A DNA stretch of 28,874 bases from CAYSUS01 sp964434165 (GTDB lineage: Bacteria > Planctomycetota > Planctomycetia > Pirellulales > Thermoguttaceae): the NCBI GenBank assembly GCA_964434165.1, contig CAYSUS010000094.1, positions 1 through 28,874 on the forward strand, written 5' to 3'. This document shows, one piece after another, positions 7,843 to 16,015 of the stretch (its first letter is position 1; the number at the start of each line of letters is the position of its first letter). A program made the position numbers and the translations under genes. The notes below the pieces were generated by a model, which saw only the letters and a list, made by a program, of their open reading frames with translations, made no database searches and was not told where the DNA came from.

Positions 7843-9258
7843 ATGGAAACACAGCTTGTCGTCATCGGCGGTGGTCCGGGTGGTTATGCCGCCGCCTTTC
7901 TGGCCGCCGACTTGGGGATGGAAGTCGCGCTCGTGGAGCTCGAGCCCCAGCTGGGCGGGGTCTGCCTGCTGCGGGGCTGCATCCCCTCGAAGGCCCTCCT
8001 CCACGTGGCCAAGGCCATGGCCGAGGCCCGGCACCTGGCCGATTGGGGCGTCTCTTTCCCCAGTCCGAGCATCGACCTCGACGCCGTGCGCAAGCGCAAG
8101 GACAAGGTCATCGCCACGCTCACCGGCGGGCTGAAGCAACTCGCCGCGAAGCGCAAGGTCCAGGTAATCCAGGCCCGGGCGACGTTTGCCGACTCGCAGA
8201 CCCTCAAGCTCTCGCCCCTCAACGGCAAGAAGCCGGAAGACGACCGCTTGCGGTTCGAGCACTGCATCCTCGCCACCGGCTCCCGACCCATGATGCTGCC
8301 GGCGTTCGACATCGGCAGTCGGCGCGTGATGGATTCGACCGGCGCGCTCGACCTGGCGGACGTGCCCGAGTCGCTGTTGGTCATCGGCGGCGGCTACATC
8401 GGGCTGGAGATGGGCACGGTCTACGCGGCGCTGGGAAGCCGCGTGTCCGTGGTCGAGATGACCGACGGGCTTCTACCCGGTGCCGACCGCGACCTGGTCA
8501 AGCCGCTCCACAAGAAGCTCGACAAGGAGTTTGAAGCCATCTATCTCAACTCCAAGGTGGTCTCCCTGGCCGACAAGCGCAAGGCCGTGGAAGTCAAGTT
8601 CGAGGGCGACCTGGAGAAGAAGACGCAGCAGTTCAGCCGCGTGCTCGTGTCCGTGGGACGGCGCCCCAACAGCGAGAACCTCGGCCTGGAAAACACCAAG
8701 GTGCAGGTTGGTGGGGAGGGCTTTGTCGACGTCGACGCGCAGCGCCGCACGGCCGATGGGAAGATCTTCGCGATCGGCGACGTGGCCGGCGAGCCGATGC
8801 TTGCCCACAAGGCCTCGCACGAGGGCAAGGTGGCCGTCGAATCCATTGCAGGCCACCCCGTGGAGTTCGCCCCCAGGGCCATTCCGGCCGTGGTGTTCAC
8901 CGATCCGGAGATCGCCTGGGCCGGGCTCACCGAGACCGAGGCGGAGGCCCAGGGCCGCAAGGTCGAGAAGGCCGTGTTTCCCTGGGCCGCCAGCGGCCGC
9001 GCCCAGGCCGTGGGCCGCACCGAGGGCTTCACCAAGTGGATCGTCGATCCCGAGACCGACCGCGTGCTGGGCTGCGGCATCGTGGGCATTGGCGCGGGCG
9101 ACTTGATCGGCGAGGCCGTGGTCGCCATCGAGCTCGGCAGCCACGTCCGCGACGTGACCGATTCGATCCACCCCCACCCGACGCTGTCCGAGACGTTGGG
9201 CGCGGCAGCCGAGGTCTTCTACGGCACCGCCACCGATATGTACAGGCCCAAAAAGTAG
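7843..9258 (+). CDS. lpd: Dihydrolipoamide dehydrogenase (E3)
   Basis: E3 re-oxidises the dihydrolipoyl group on E2 and reduces NAD+. The 471 residues show the FAD motif GGGPGG at 9-14, the redox-active disulfide Cys41/Cys46 in GGVCLLRGCIPSKALL, a second nucleotide-binding motif VIGGGYIGLEMG in the middle, the FAD-binding DGKIFAIGDVAGEPMLAHKA segment, and the C-terminal HPHPTLSE with the catalytic His445 and Glu450. The spacer CLLRGC replaces the commoner CLNxGC. The neighbouring aceE and aceF make PDH the obvious partner; E3 is often shared with 2-oxoglutarate dehydrogenase and the glycine cleavage system, whose genes are not here. Confidence 0.96.
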   Translation: METQLVVIGGGPGGYAAAFLAADLGMEVALVELEPQLGGVCLLRGCIPSKALLHVAKAMAEARHLADWGVSFPSPSIDLDAVRKRKDKVIATLTGGLKQLAAKRKVQVIQARATFADSQTLKLSPLNGKKPEDDRLRFEHCILATGSRPMMLPAFDIGSRRVMDSTGALDLADVPESLLVIGGGYIGLEMGTVYAALGSRVSVVEMTDGLLPGADRDLVKPLHKKLDKEFEAIYLNSKVVSLADKRKAVEVKFEGDLEKKTQQFSRVLVSVGRRPNSENLGLENTKVQVGGEGFVDVDAQRRTADGKIFAIGDVAGEPMLAHKASHEGKVAVESIAGHPVEFAPRAIPAVVFTDPEIAWAGLTETEAEAQGRKVEKAVFPWAASGRAQAVGRTEGFTKWIVDPETDRVLGCGIVGIGAGDLIGEAVVAIELGSHVRDVTDSIHPHPTLSETLGAAAEVFYGTATDMYRPKK

Positions 9259-9271
9259 GGAGAACTGCCAG

Positions 9272-10387
9272 ATGATCGTTGGCGTGCCCAAGGAAGTGAA
9301 GCGCGACGAGTACCGTGTCGGCATCCTCCCGGTCGGGGTCGAGGAACTCACCCGCGCCGGTCACCAGGTGCTGGTCGAGGCGGGGGCGGGCCTGGGGTCT
9401 GGCCTGGCCGACCATGACTACATTCGTCATGGCGCCGAGATGGTCGCCTCGGGCGCGGACGTATACCGCCAGGCGGACATGATCCTCAAGGTCAAGGAGC
9501 CGCAGCCCGAGGAGCTGCCCCTGTTGCGCGAAGGCCAGGTCGTTTTCACCTACTTTCATTTCGCGGCCGATCTGGAATTGACCGAGGGCGTGCTGGCCAC
9601 CGGCTGCACGGCCGTGGCCTACGAGACGCTCCGCACCGACAGCGGGCGCCTGCCGCTCTTGACGCCGATGAGCGAGGTGGCCGGGCGGATGAGCGTCCAG
9701 GAAGGGGCGAAGTACCTCGAACGCCCGCAAATGGGCCGGGGCATCCTTCTGGGCGGAGTGCCCGGCGTGCCTCCGGCCGAAATCCTCATTCTCGGCGGGG
9801 GCGTGGTCGGGGCCAACGCGGCCAAGGTGGCGGCCGGCTTCGGCGCCACGATCTGGATTCTGGACGTCAACGTGGATCGGCTCCGCTACCTCGACGACGT
9901 GCTACCGCCCAACGTGGTCGAGGTGTTCAGCGACCGGCACAACGTTCGCTCCCTGCTGCAGCGGGCCGACCTGGTCATCGGGTCCGTGCTCGTGCCGGGA
10001 GCCAAAGCCCCGCAACTGATCCGCGAGGAGGACCTCAAGGTGATGAAACCGGGGGCGGTGATCATCGACGTGGCCATCGACCAGGGCGGCTGCGCCGAGA
10101 CGAGCCGGCCCACCACGCACAGCAGCCCGACCTACGTGATCGACGACGTGGTCCATTACTGCGTGACCAACATGCCCGGCGCGGTGGGCCGCACGAGCAC
10201 CTTCGCGCTATGCAACGTCACCCTGCCCTGGGCCTTGAGGATCGCCGCCCTGGGCGTGGAAAAGGCCGCCACAGTCCACCGGCCGATCGCCAGGGCCGTC
10301 AACATGTATCGGCACGAGGTCACCAACCGGGCGGTTGCGGAGACGTTCGACATGCCGTACAGTCCGAGGTTTGCGGGCAGCGAGTGA
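9272..10387 (+). CDS. ald: Alanine dehydrogenase
   Basis: Catalyses the NAD-dependent, reversible conversion of L-alanine to pyruvate and ammonia. The 371 residues match the family length. Visible features: the N-terminal MIVGVPKEVKRDEYRVG; Lys75 in KVKEP and His96 in TYFHFA at the exact numbering of the catalytic pair of the well-studied mycobacterial enzyme; the NAD motif GGGVVG at 175-180; a DVAIDQGGC segment; and VTNMPGAVGRTST. The gene begins 13 bases after lpd, with a GGGAG ribosome site overlapping the lpd stop, so it is probably co-transcribed and supplies pyruvate to PDH, or drains it toward alanine for redox balance. Confidence 0.95.
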   Translation: MIVGVPKEVKRDEYRVGILPVGVEELTRAGHQVLVEAGAGLGSGLADHDYIRHGAEMVASGADVYRQADMILKVKEPQPEELPLLREGQVVFTYFHFAADLELTEGVLATGCTAVAYETLRTDSGRLPLLTPMSEVAGRMSVQEGAKYLERPQMGRGILLGGVPGVPPAEILILGGGVVGANAAKVAAGFGATIWILDVNVDRLRYLDDVLPPNVVEVFSDRHNVRSLLQRADLVIGSVLVPGAKAPQLIREEDLKVMKPGAVIIDVAIDQGGCAETSRPTTHSSPTYVIDDVVHYCVTNMPGAVGRTSTFALCNVTLPWALRIAALGVEKAATVHRPIARAVNMYRHEVTNRAVAETFDMPYSPRFAGSE

Positions 10388-10423
10388 CGAGTGGCGAGTC
10401 CCACGACGCAGGTACGAGAGCAG

Positions 10424-10461
10424 TTCATCATTCATTCCTTCATACTTCATCATTCCTTCCT
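10424..10461. repeat. Degenerate TTCATCATTC direct repeat ahead of purE
   Basis: TTCATCATTC occurs at 10424-10433 and again at 10446-10455, within a pyrimidine-rich, A/T-richer stretch of TTCAT, CATTC and CCTTC words running to the purE ATG. It is strikingly unlike the G/C-rich surroundings, and I recall such leaders in planctomycete genomes. There is no Shine-Dalgarno for purE inside it. Confidence 0.5.
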
Positions 10462-11010
10462 ATGTCCGAAACTCCTCCCCTCGTAGGCATCGTGATGGGC
10501 AGCGACGGCGACTGGCCGAAGATCAAGGCCGTGGCCGTGGCCCTGGACCAGTTCGGCGTGCCTTATGAAGTCTCGGTGATGAGCGCCCACCGCACGCCGG
10601 AGGCCGTGCAGCGGTACTCCGCCTCGGCCAGGGAGCGGGGACTGAAGGTGCTCATCGCGGCGGCCGGCGGGGCGGCCCACCTGGCGGGCGTGGTGGCCGC
10701 CCACACGACCTTGCCCGTGATCGGCATCCCCGTGCCCACCGATTTCGCCGGGGGGCTCGACTCGCTCCTCTCCATGGTGCAGATGCCCGGCGACGTGCCC
10801 GTGGCCACGGTGGGGGCGAACAAAGGCGGCTCGCGCAACGCGGGCCTGTTGGCCGTGAAGATCCTCGCGCTGGGCGATCCCGCGCTTTCCGATCGGCTCG
10901 ATCAGTACAAGCGGGACCTGGTCGACAAGGTCACCGCGGCCAACGCCTCGCTGCAAGCCGCCCTGCGCGGCGAGAAGCGGGAGACCGGCAGGCAGGACAC
11001 GGCACCATGA
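10462..11010 (+). CDS. purE: N5-carboxyaminoimidazole ribonucleotide mutase
   Basis: PurE carries out the carboxyl shift from N5-CAIR to CAIR in purine synthesis. The 182 residues show the PurE motifs GSDGDWPKI near residue 13 (the usual second Ser is Gly), SAHRTPEAV with His43, AAAGGAAHLAGVVAAHT, PVPTDFAGGLDSLLSMVQMP and GSRNAGLLAVKIL. The SAHRTP motif is typical of the bacterial mutase type that works with PurK; no purK is seen here. I chose the ATG at 10462 because the family starts shortly before the GIVMGS strand; the open frame reaches further upstream but only through non-conserved sequence. The stop overlaps the next gene by four bases (ATGA). Confidence 0.93.
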   Translation: MSETPPLVGIVMGSDGDWPKIKAVAVALDQFGVPYEVSVMSAHRTPEAVQRYSASARERGLKVLIAAAGGAAHLAGVVAAHTTLPVIGIPVPTDFAGGLDSLLSMVQMPGDVPVATVGANKGGSRNAGLLAVKILALGDPALSDRLDQYKRDLVDKVTAANASLQAALRGEKRETGRQDTAP

Positions 11011-12059
11011 TTCGGCGGACCGGTCGTCTCGTCCTCCTTCTCGCCGTAGGCATTTGCCTCGCATGGCCTCGCGCCGTGGCCAGTCCGCCGGCGGACACGC
11101 CGCGCATGTACTTCGCGGATGACGTGAGCGGCCGGCCGTTTTCCAAGGACCCGGCGGTGGTGAGGTTCAAGGGCAAGTACTGGCTCTATTACTCCGTGCC
11201 GCCGTACGAGGGCAAGCCGACCCCCGGCTGGTCGATCGGCGTAGCCACCAGCGACAACCTCGTGGACTGGACCAAGGCCGGGCAGTTGCGCAATACGGGC
11301 GAGGCCGAGGCCAAGGGATTCACGGCACCCGGCGCGATCGTGCTCGACGGGCGCGTCCACCTGTTCTATCAGACCTACGGGAACGGCAAGCGCGACGCGA
11401 TCTGCCACGCCTGGTCGGACGACGGGCTGCACTTCACACGCGACCCGACCAATCCGATCTTTCGCCCCACCGGCCGTTGGACGGTCGGCCGGGCGATCGA
11501 CGCGGACGTGATCGTGCACGGCGACAAGCTGCTCCTGTACTGGGCAACGCGCGATCCCGAGATGAAGATCCAAATGCAGGGCGTGGCGGCTGCCCCACGC
11601 GACAGCGACTTCTCGCGCGACGACTGGACCCAGCTCAACCGGGACGGGCCGATCCTCGCCCCGACCGTGCCGACCAGGCTGGACGCCCCGGGCTTGGACC
11701 TGGCCTGGGAGAAGCGGTGCATCGAGGCCGCGGCCATGGCCCGGCGAGGCGGCCGGCTCTATATGTTCTACGCCGGCGGCTACAACAACGACCCGCAGCA
11801 GATCGGAGTGGCCGTCAGCGATGACGGCGTGAACTTCAAGCGGCTCTCGGACCGGCCCCTCGTGCCCAACGGAAAGCCCGGCACCTGGAATTCGAGCGAG
11901 TCGGGCCACCCCTATCTGTTCCAGGACGACGACGGGCAGGACTACCTCTTCTATCAGGGCAACAACACAAGCGGGAAGACGTGGTACCTTTCCGTCGTGC
12001 CGATCGACTGGAAGGACGGCCGGCCGATCCCGGCGCCGGAGAAGCTGCGCGGACGGTAG
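11007..12059 (+). CDS. Secreted GH43-like beta-propeller glycosidase
   Basis: The 350 residues begin with a signal peptide (MIRR, then a hydrophobic core LVLLLAVGICLAWP and a likely cleavage near AVASPP). The rest shows repeated blades with YWLYYS, HLFYQTYG, LLLYWA, LYMFYAGGY and DYLFYQG, as in five-bladed propellers of clan GH-F. Candidate catalytic acids sit where GH43 enzymes have them: Asp48 in SKDPAVV, Asp165 or Asp167 in AIDADVIV, and Glu240 in CIEAAAMA. It probably acts on plant- or alga-type glycans outside the cytoplasm, but the substrate cannot be read from sequence. GH117, GH130 or an inactive relative are alternatives. It starts inside the purE stop (ATGA), suggesting translational coupling with an unrelated housekeeping gene. 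Confidence 0.75.
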   Translation: MIRRTGRLVLLLAVGICLAWPRAVASPPADTPRMYFADDVSGRPFSKDPAVVRFKGKYWLYYSVPPYEGKPTPGWSIGVATSDNLVDWTKAGQLRNTGEAEAKGFTAPGAIVLDGRVHLFYQTYGNGKRDAICHAWSDDGLHFTRDPTNPIFRPTGRWTVGRAIDADVIVHGDKLLLYWATRDPEMKIQMQGVAAAPRDSDFSRDDWTQLNRDGPILAPTVPTRLDAPGLDLAWEKRCIEAAAMARRGGRLYMFYAGGYNNDPQQIGVAVSDDGVNFKRLSDRPLVPNGKPGTWNSSESGHPYLFQDDDGQDYLFYQGNNTSGKTWYLSVVPIDWKDGRPIPAPEKLRGR

Positions 12060-12098
12060 CCGGGCTCCGGATTCACCCCGTACTCCGTACTTCCCATT

Positions 12099-12120
12099 CC
12101 CTCGCTAACGCTTCGGGCTT
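12099..12120. repeat. Planctomycete-type interspersed repeat upstream of mtnA
   Basis: The stretch CCCTCGCTAACGCTTCGGGC (12099-12118) followed by TT is, on the other strand, a CCCGAAGCGTTAGCGAGGG word. I recall close variants of this as an abundant intergenic repeat in Pirellula/Rhodopirellula-type genomes. It lies in the 86-base gap before mtnA together with a TACTCCGTACTTCC step. No promoter is evident there. Confidence 0.5.
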
Positions 12121-12145
12121 CTATCGCTTCCATCATTGAACGGCC

Positions 12146-13201
12146 ATGCAGAACCTTGAGACCATCCGCTGGGTCGGCGGCGCCGACGGCCATGTCGAGC
12201 TGATCGACCAGACGCTCCTGCCGACCGAGTTCCGCTACATGGCTTGTCGCGATACGGAGACGCTCTGGGAGGCGATCAAGCTGCTTCGCGTGCGCGGGGC
12301 CCCGGCGATCGGGATCGCCGCGGCCTACGGCGTGGTGATCGGCGTTGCGCCGGTCGCCGACGGCGACGAAGCCGCCTTCTTTGCCCGCCTCGACGAAGTG
12401 GTGAAGTACCTGGCCTCGAGCCGCCCCACCGCGGTCAACCTCTTCTGGGCCTTGGATCGCATGCGCAAGGGCGCCGAGGGCCAGCACGGCAATCCACCCA
12501 AGCAGATCGTCGAGGCCCTGTTGGCCGAAGCCCGGGCGATCCACGAAGAGGACCGGCAGATGTGCCGCGACATCGGGCGCCACGGCGCGGCGCTGCTCTC
12601 GGACGGGCAAGGGGTGCTGACGCACTGCAACGCAGGCGGCCTGGCCACGGCCGACTACGGCACGGCCCTGGCCGTGATCTTCGCGGCGGTCGAGTCGGGC
12701 AAGCGCCTGCACGTCTATGCCGACGAGACGCGGCCTCTGCTCCAGGGGGCGCGACTGACCGCCTGGGAGCTTCGCGAGCGGGGCGTGCCGGCCACGCTCA
12801 TCTGCGACTCGATGGCCGCTCACGTGATGCGCGAGGGGCGCGTGCAGGCGGTGATCACCGGCGCGGACCGCATCGCGGCCAACGGCGACGCGGCCAACAA
12901 GATCGGCACGTACGGCCTGGCGATCAGCGCGCAGGCCCACGGGATTCCCTTCTACGTGGCCGCGCCGTCAAGCACGTTCGACCTTGCGATCGCCAGCGGC
13001 GAGGAGATCCCCATTGAAGAGCGCGATCCAAGGGAGATCACGCACGGCTTCGGCCGCCAGACGGCTCCGGACGGGATCGAGGTTTACAACCCGGCATTCG
13101 ACGTCACGCCTGCCCGGCTGATTAAGGCCATCATCTGCGAGCGCGGCGTGATCGAGCCGGTGAGGCGGGAGAGGATCGCCGCGATGCTGGCAGCCGATTG
13201 A
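12146..13201 (+). CDS. mtnA: S-methyl-5-thioribose-1-phosphate isomerase
   Basis: MtnA converts methylthioribose-1-phosphate to methylthioribulose-1-phosphate in the methionine salvage pathway. The 351 residues contain the substrate motif RVRGAPAIGIAAAYG, the catalytic Cys161 in LTHCNAGGLAT and the catalytic Asp241 in TGADRIAANGDAANKIGTY, within one residue of the numbering of the Bacillus enzyme. The C-terminus YNPAFDVTPARLIKAIICERG is also typical. Related eIF2B-like ribose-1,5-bisphosphate isomerases share the fold, but the length and the TADYGTALAV and ERDPREIT segments fit MtnA. No other salvage gene is adjacent. Confidence 0.94.
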   Translation: MQNLETIRWVGGADGHVELIDQTLLPTEFRYMACRDTETLWEAIKLLRVRGAPAIGIAAAYGVVIGVAPVADGDEAAFFARLDEVVKYLASSRPTAVNLFWALDRMRKGAEGQHGNPPKQIVEALLAEARAIHEEDRQMCRDIGRHGAALLSDGQGVLTHCNAGGLATADYGTALAVIFAAVESGKRLHVYADETRPLLQGARLTAWELRERGVPATLICDSMAAHVMREGRVQAVITGADRIAANGDAANKIGTYGLAISAQAHGIPFYVAAPSSTFDLAIASGEEIPIEERDPREITHGFGRQTAPDGIEVYNPAFDVTPARLIKAIICERGVIEPVRRERIAAMLAAD

Positions 13202-13685
13202 AGGGCGCGCGGGGTCCGCTCCGGCGATCTGTGAAGCTGGAAAAGATGGCAAGTCGGGAGCGGTTGTAGGGGCATCACCCCCAGGGCCCCCAATGGGATG
13301 ATCCGCGGCGGTTTCTCCAGGCAAGGCCCGCCGAATACGCGGACGTAACCTGCTCTGGGCCAAGGGGTTGGTACGGGCTGTCAAGCAGTCGGGGGCGCGG
13401 TCCGCCAAAGGCGGGGTGGTAGCCAGTGCCGACCTGGCCGGCTATACTGGTTTGCACAAACGCCTTCCAGTTGCGTTACTGGCATCCCTGCGGTTCGACC
13501 GGATGCGTTGTCGGGAGGTCCGGTGCCGCTCTCATCATAATACGCGGTCCGAACAAGGACAGTAACGCCTGGCTTGCGGGCGCCGGTCCGCGGCCCACGA
13601 AGCTGCTGAGCCGCCACGACTTGCCCCTTGAAGCGGCAGGACGCCGACCTCGCAAGCAGCCTCTCCAAGCGTTGGAGCGAGAGCC
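13202..13685. other. 484-base gap: mtnA tail, promoter and long leader of the next gene cluster
   Basis: I find no protein-coding gene; the short open frames are Arg-rich and structureless. The left half carries GGGG/CCCC runs near 13269-13294 after mtnA but no clear terminator. A candidate promoter lies at 13420-13448, and the remaining ~230 bases would be an unusually long leader. It contains a hairpin with stem GCATCC (13482-13487) / GGATGC (13501-13506) topped by GGT-TCG-ACC. A GGAG at 13671-13674 is the likely ribosome site for the ATG at 13686. Confidence 0.45.
13420..13448 (+). promoter_or_regulatory. Candidate promoter of the glucosylglycerate-type locus
   Basis: TATACT at 13443-13448 (five of six to consensus) is preceded, 17 bases upstream, by TAGCCA at 13420-13425 (four of six). 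Transcription would begin near 13455, about 230 bases ahead of the first gene. Confidence 0.4.
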
Positions 13686-14855
13686 ATGACCGTGTCGCTT
13701 GAACCCCGTCGGCCGATTGCGCAGATGCCCGAGGCCCTCAAGCCCCTGCGCGAGCGGATTCTCTCCAATTTGACGATGATCGCGCGTCTGCCCGCGCCGA
13801 CCGGCAACGAGCAGGACCGCGTCCAGTTCATGCTCGATCGTTTCCTGGAGGCGGGTTTGACCGACGCCTCGACCGACGAGGTGGGAAACGCCGTGGGGCG
13901 CATTCGCGGCCTGCGCGGCAACCGGTCCATACTGGTGGTTTCGCATTTAGATGACATTCCCAGGCCGCGCCAGGACCACCAGGTCGTCGTGCGGGCCGAC
14001 CGCGTCCTGGGGCCGGGCGTGAGCGACAACGCGCTGGGCGCGGCCGTGGTGTCGATCCTTCCGAGCGTGCTCGACCACCTGGGGATCGAACTGAATTCCG
14101 ACCTCATCCTGCTCGGCTCGATCGAGTCGCTGGGGCGCGGCAACCACCGCGGCATCCGCTGCTTCCTCGACCAGTACCCGGACGACATCGACTTCGGCAT
14201 CTGCGTCGAGGGAATCCAGCTCGGGCGACTGAACTTTTTCTCCATCGCCACGGCCCGGGCCGACATCGTGTGCGAGGTCCGCAACGGCACGCTCGTCCGG
14301 GGCTACGGCTCCGAGAGCGCCCTGGTTGTTCTCAACCAGATCATCAACCGCATCCTGGGTATCCCGGTGCCGGTGCGGCCGTACACGACGATCCGGATGG
14401 GCAAGCTTCGCGCCGGCATCACCTACGAGGTCGAGCCCGACCACGCCGTGTTGGGCCTGGAGATCGTCAGCCACGAGGACGAGGTGATCGATCGCATTCA
14501 GCGCGAGATGGAGGCGATCTGCTTCGAGATGTCCGCCCGCCATGCGGTCAACGCCCGGCTCGACGTCTTCTTCCGCACCCGGGCCGCGGGGATCCCGTTC
14601 GGCCACCCGCTCGTTGCCGGCGTGCTCGGCGTGATGAAGGAGCTGGAGATCGAGCCGGACCAGGGACACAGCCCCTCGGAGCAGTCGGAGATGGTCGTCC
14701 GCGACATCCCGGCCGTGACCCTCGGCGTCAGCCGCGGCAAGAAGAACCGCAAGCGGAGGCCCGACTACGTGATGATCGGTCCGATCCTCACGGGCGTGGC
14801 CCAGTTGGTCGGCACCGTCCTGGCTATCGACGAGGGGGCGTGCGATGTCGTCTGA
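13686..14855 (+). CDS. Diverged M20-like metallohydrolase, role unknown
   Basis: The 389 residues follow the layout of M20 di-zinc peptidases of the PepT/aminoacylase type. HLDDIP holds His87 and Asp89, GPGVSDNALGAAVV holds Asp114, GSIESLGRGNHRGIR lies where M20 enzymes have the Glu-Glu pair, CVEG holds Glu175, and an inserted dimerisation-like middle region follows. Glu147, the position of the catalytic base, is kept, but the following metal ligand Glu is Ser148. The usual C-terminal GSTD region reads GHSPSEQSEMVV. The frame overlaps gpgS by 11 bases, so the two are translationally coupled. It may be a hydrolase on a solute intermediate, a carrier-protein peptidase or a non-catalytic relative; the sequence does not decide. 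Confidence 0.7.
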   Translation: MTVSLEPRRPIAQMPEALKPLRERILSNLTMIARLPAPTGNEQDRVQFMLDRFLEAGLTDASTDEVGNAVGRIRGLRGNRSILVVSHLDDIPRPRQDHQVVVRADRVLGPGVSDNALGAAVVSILPSVLDHLGIELNSDLILLGSIESLGRGNHRGIRCFLDQYPDDIDFGICVEGIQLGRLNFFSIATARADIVCEVRNGTLVRGYGSESALVVLNQIINRILGIPVPVRPYTTIRMGKLRAGITYEVEPDHAVLGLEIVSHEDEVIDRIQREMEAICFEMSARHAVNARLDVFFRTRAAGIPFGHPLVAGVLGVMKELEIEPDQGHSPSEQSEMVVRDIPAVTLGVSRGKKNRKRRPDYVMIGPILTGVAQLVGTVLAIDEGACDVV

Positions 14856-15870
14856 GGCGTGGCTGCACCGGCGCACCTTCCACCATACGAATTTCTGGGA
14901 CATCAAGTGGCTCGTGCAGCAGAAGGAACTGCAAGGGCTGTCGATCTCGCTGTGCCTCCCCACGCTCAATGAGGAGAAGACGATCGGCCAGGAGATCGTG
15001 ATCTTCAAGGCCGAGTTGATGGACCGCTTTCCCCTCCTGGACGAGATCGCGGTCGTCGATTCGGGCAGCTCGGACAAGACCTGCGAGATCGCCGCCGAGT
15101 TCGGCGCCGACGTGTACGTGGCCTCGGAGCACCTCCGCGAGTGCGGACACCAGCGCGGCAAGGGCGAGAACCTGTGGAAGGCCCTCTACCTGCTCCGCGG
15201 CGACATCGTGGTGTACGTCGATACCGACATCGCCAACATCCATCCCCGCTTCGTGTACGGCCTGGTCGGGCCTCTGATCGTCAACCCCGAGGTCCATTAC
15301 GTCAAGGCCTTCTACGATCGGCCCCTGGCCCATTCCGGCGGGCTGCGCCCCACCGGGGGCGGTCGGGTTACCGAGATCCTCATCCGGCCCCTGTTCAGCA
15401 TCTTCTATCCGGAGCTGACGGCGATCCTTCAACCGCTCTCCGGCGAGTACGCCGGCCGGCGCTCGATCCTCGAGCAGATCCCCTTCCCCGTCGGATACGG
15501 CGTCGAGACAGCGATGCTCATCGACATTTACGAGCGGCTGGGGATGGAGGCGTTCGCCCAGACCGATCTGGACCGCCGCGTCCACCGCAACCAGGAGACC
15601 ATCGCGCTGGGGCGCATGGCCTTCGGCGTGCTCCGCACCCTGTTTGCCCGCCTCCGCCGGGACGGCAAGGTCCATTACGAAGGAGAGCTGGCCACGATCA
15701 TGCGGCAGTTCGAGTTCGGCGACGGGCAATACCTGCTGAAGGAGCACACGATCGAGGAGGTGGAACGGCCGCCAATGCTCGAGGTCCAGGCCTATCGCGA
15801 GAGGTTCCACCCGCACCCGGCCGAGTCTCCGCAGCCTCACGAGGAGCCGCAGCAGCAAGTCGAAGGATGA
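14845..15870 (+). CDS. gpgS: Glucosyl-3-phosphoglycerate synthase (GT81)
   Basis: Transfers glucose from an NDP-glucose to 3-phosphoglycerate, the first step of glucosylglycerate synthesis. The 341 residues are a GT-A fold enzyme: SISLCLPTLNEEKTIGQEI at the N-terminus, AVVDSGSSDKTCEIA, RGKGENLWKALYLLRGDIVV, the metal/nucleotide DxD motif D126-T-D128 in VDTDI, HYVKAFYDRP with the acceptor-side GGGRVTEI segment, QPLSGEYAGRRSIL, and FPVGYGVETAMLIDIYERLG. These are hallmarks of GpgS; mannosyl-3-phosphoglycerate synthases (GT55) look different, and relaxed NDP-sugar use is possible. The last ~25 residues are Pro/Gln/Glu-rich. The start overlaps the M20-like gene. Confidence 0.88.
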   Translation: MSSEAWLHRRTFHHTNFWDIKWLVQQKELQGLSISLCLPTLNEEKTIGQEIVIFKAELMDRFPLLDEIAVVDSGSSDKTCEIAAEFGADVYVASEHLRECGHQRGKGENLWKALYLLRGDIVVYVDTDIANIHPRFVYGLVGPLIVNPEVHYVKAFYDRPLAHSGGLRPTGGGRVTEILIRPLFSIFYPELTAILQPLSGEYAGRRSILEQIPFPVGYGVETAMLIDIYERLGMEAFAQTDLDRRVHRNQETIALGRMAFGVLRTLFARLRRDGKVHYEGELATIMRQFEFGDGQYLLKEHTIEEVERPPMLEVQAYRERFHPHPAESPQPHEEPQQQVEG

Positions 15871-15926
15871 CGGGGCCGGCGGGCCGTCGCCGCCCGCGTG
15901 CGCGGAAGCTCGTGGCCCGCGGATTC

Positions 15927-15955
15927 TTGCGGGACTCCGCTTCGCGCGATAGATT
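15927..15955 (+). promoter_or_regulatory. Candidate internal promoter before the glycosyltransferase gene
   Basis: TTGCGG at 15927-15932 and TAGATT at 15950-15955 are exactly 17 bases apart, in the 145-base gap after gpgS. Each matches consensus at four of six positions. It overlaps a CCCGC (15916-15920) / GCGGG (15929-15933) inverted repeat. Confidence 0.35.
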
Positions 15956-16015
15956 CCGGAGACGCGCTCGCCGCCACTCCCACCCCGACCGCCTGCACGC
16001 CCGACCCACGCTCGC

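Noticed and set aside
13470..13520. Possible tRNA T-arm (GGTTCGACC) near 13492
   Set aside because: No acceptor, D or anticodon stems can be built around it; it is better explained as the top of a simple hairpin.
13202..13685. Small open frames in the gap before the M20-like gene
   Set aside because: Short, Arg-rich, overlapping on both strands, without ribosome sites or recognisable domains.
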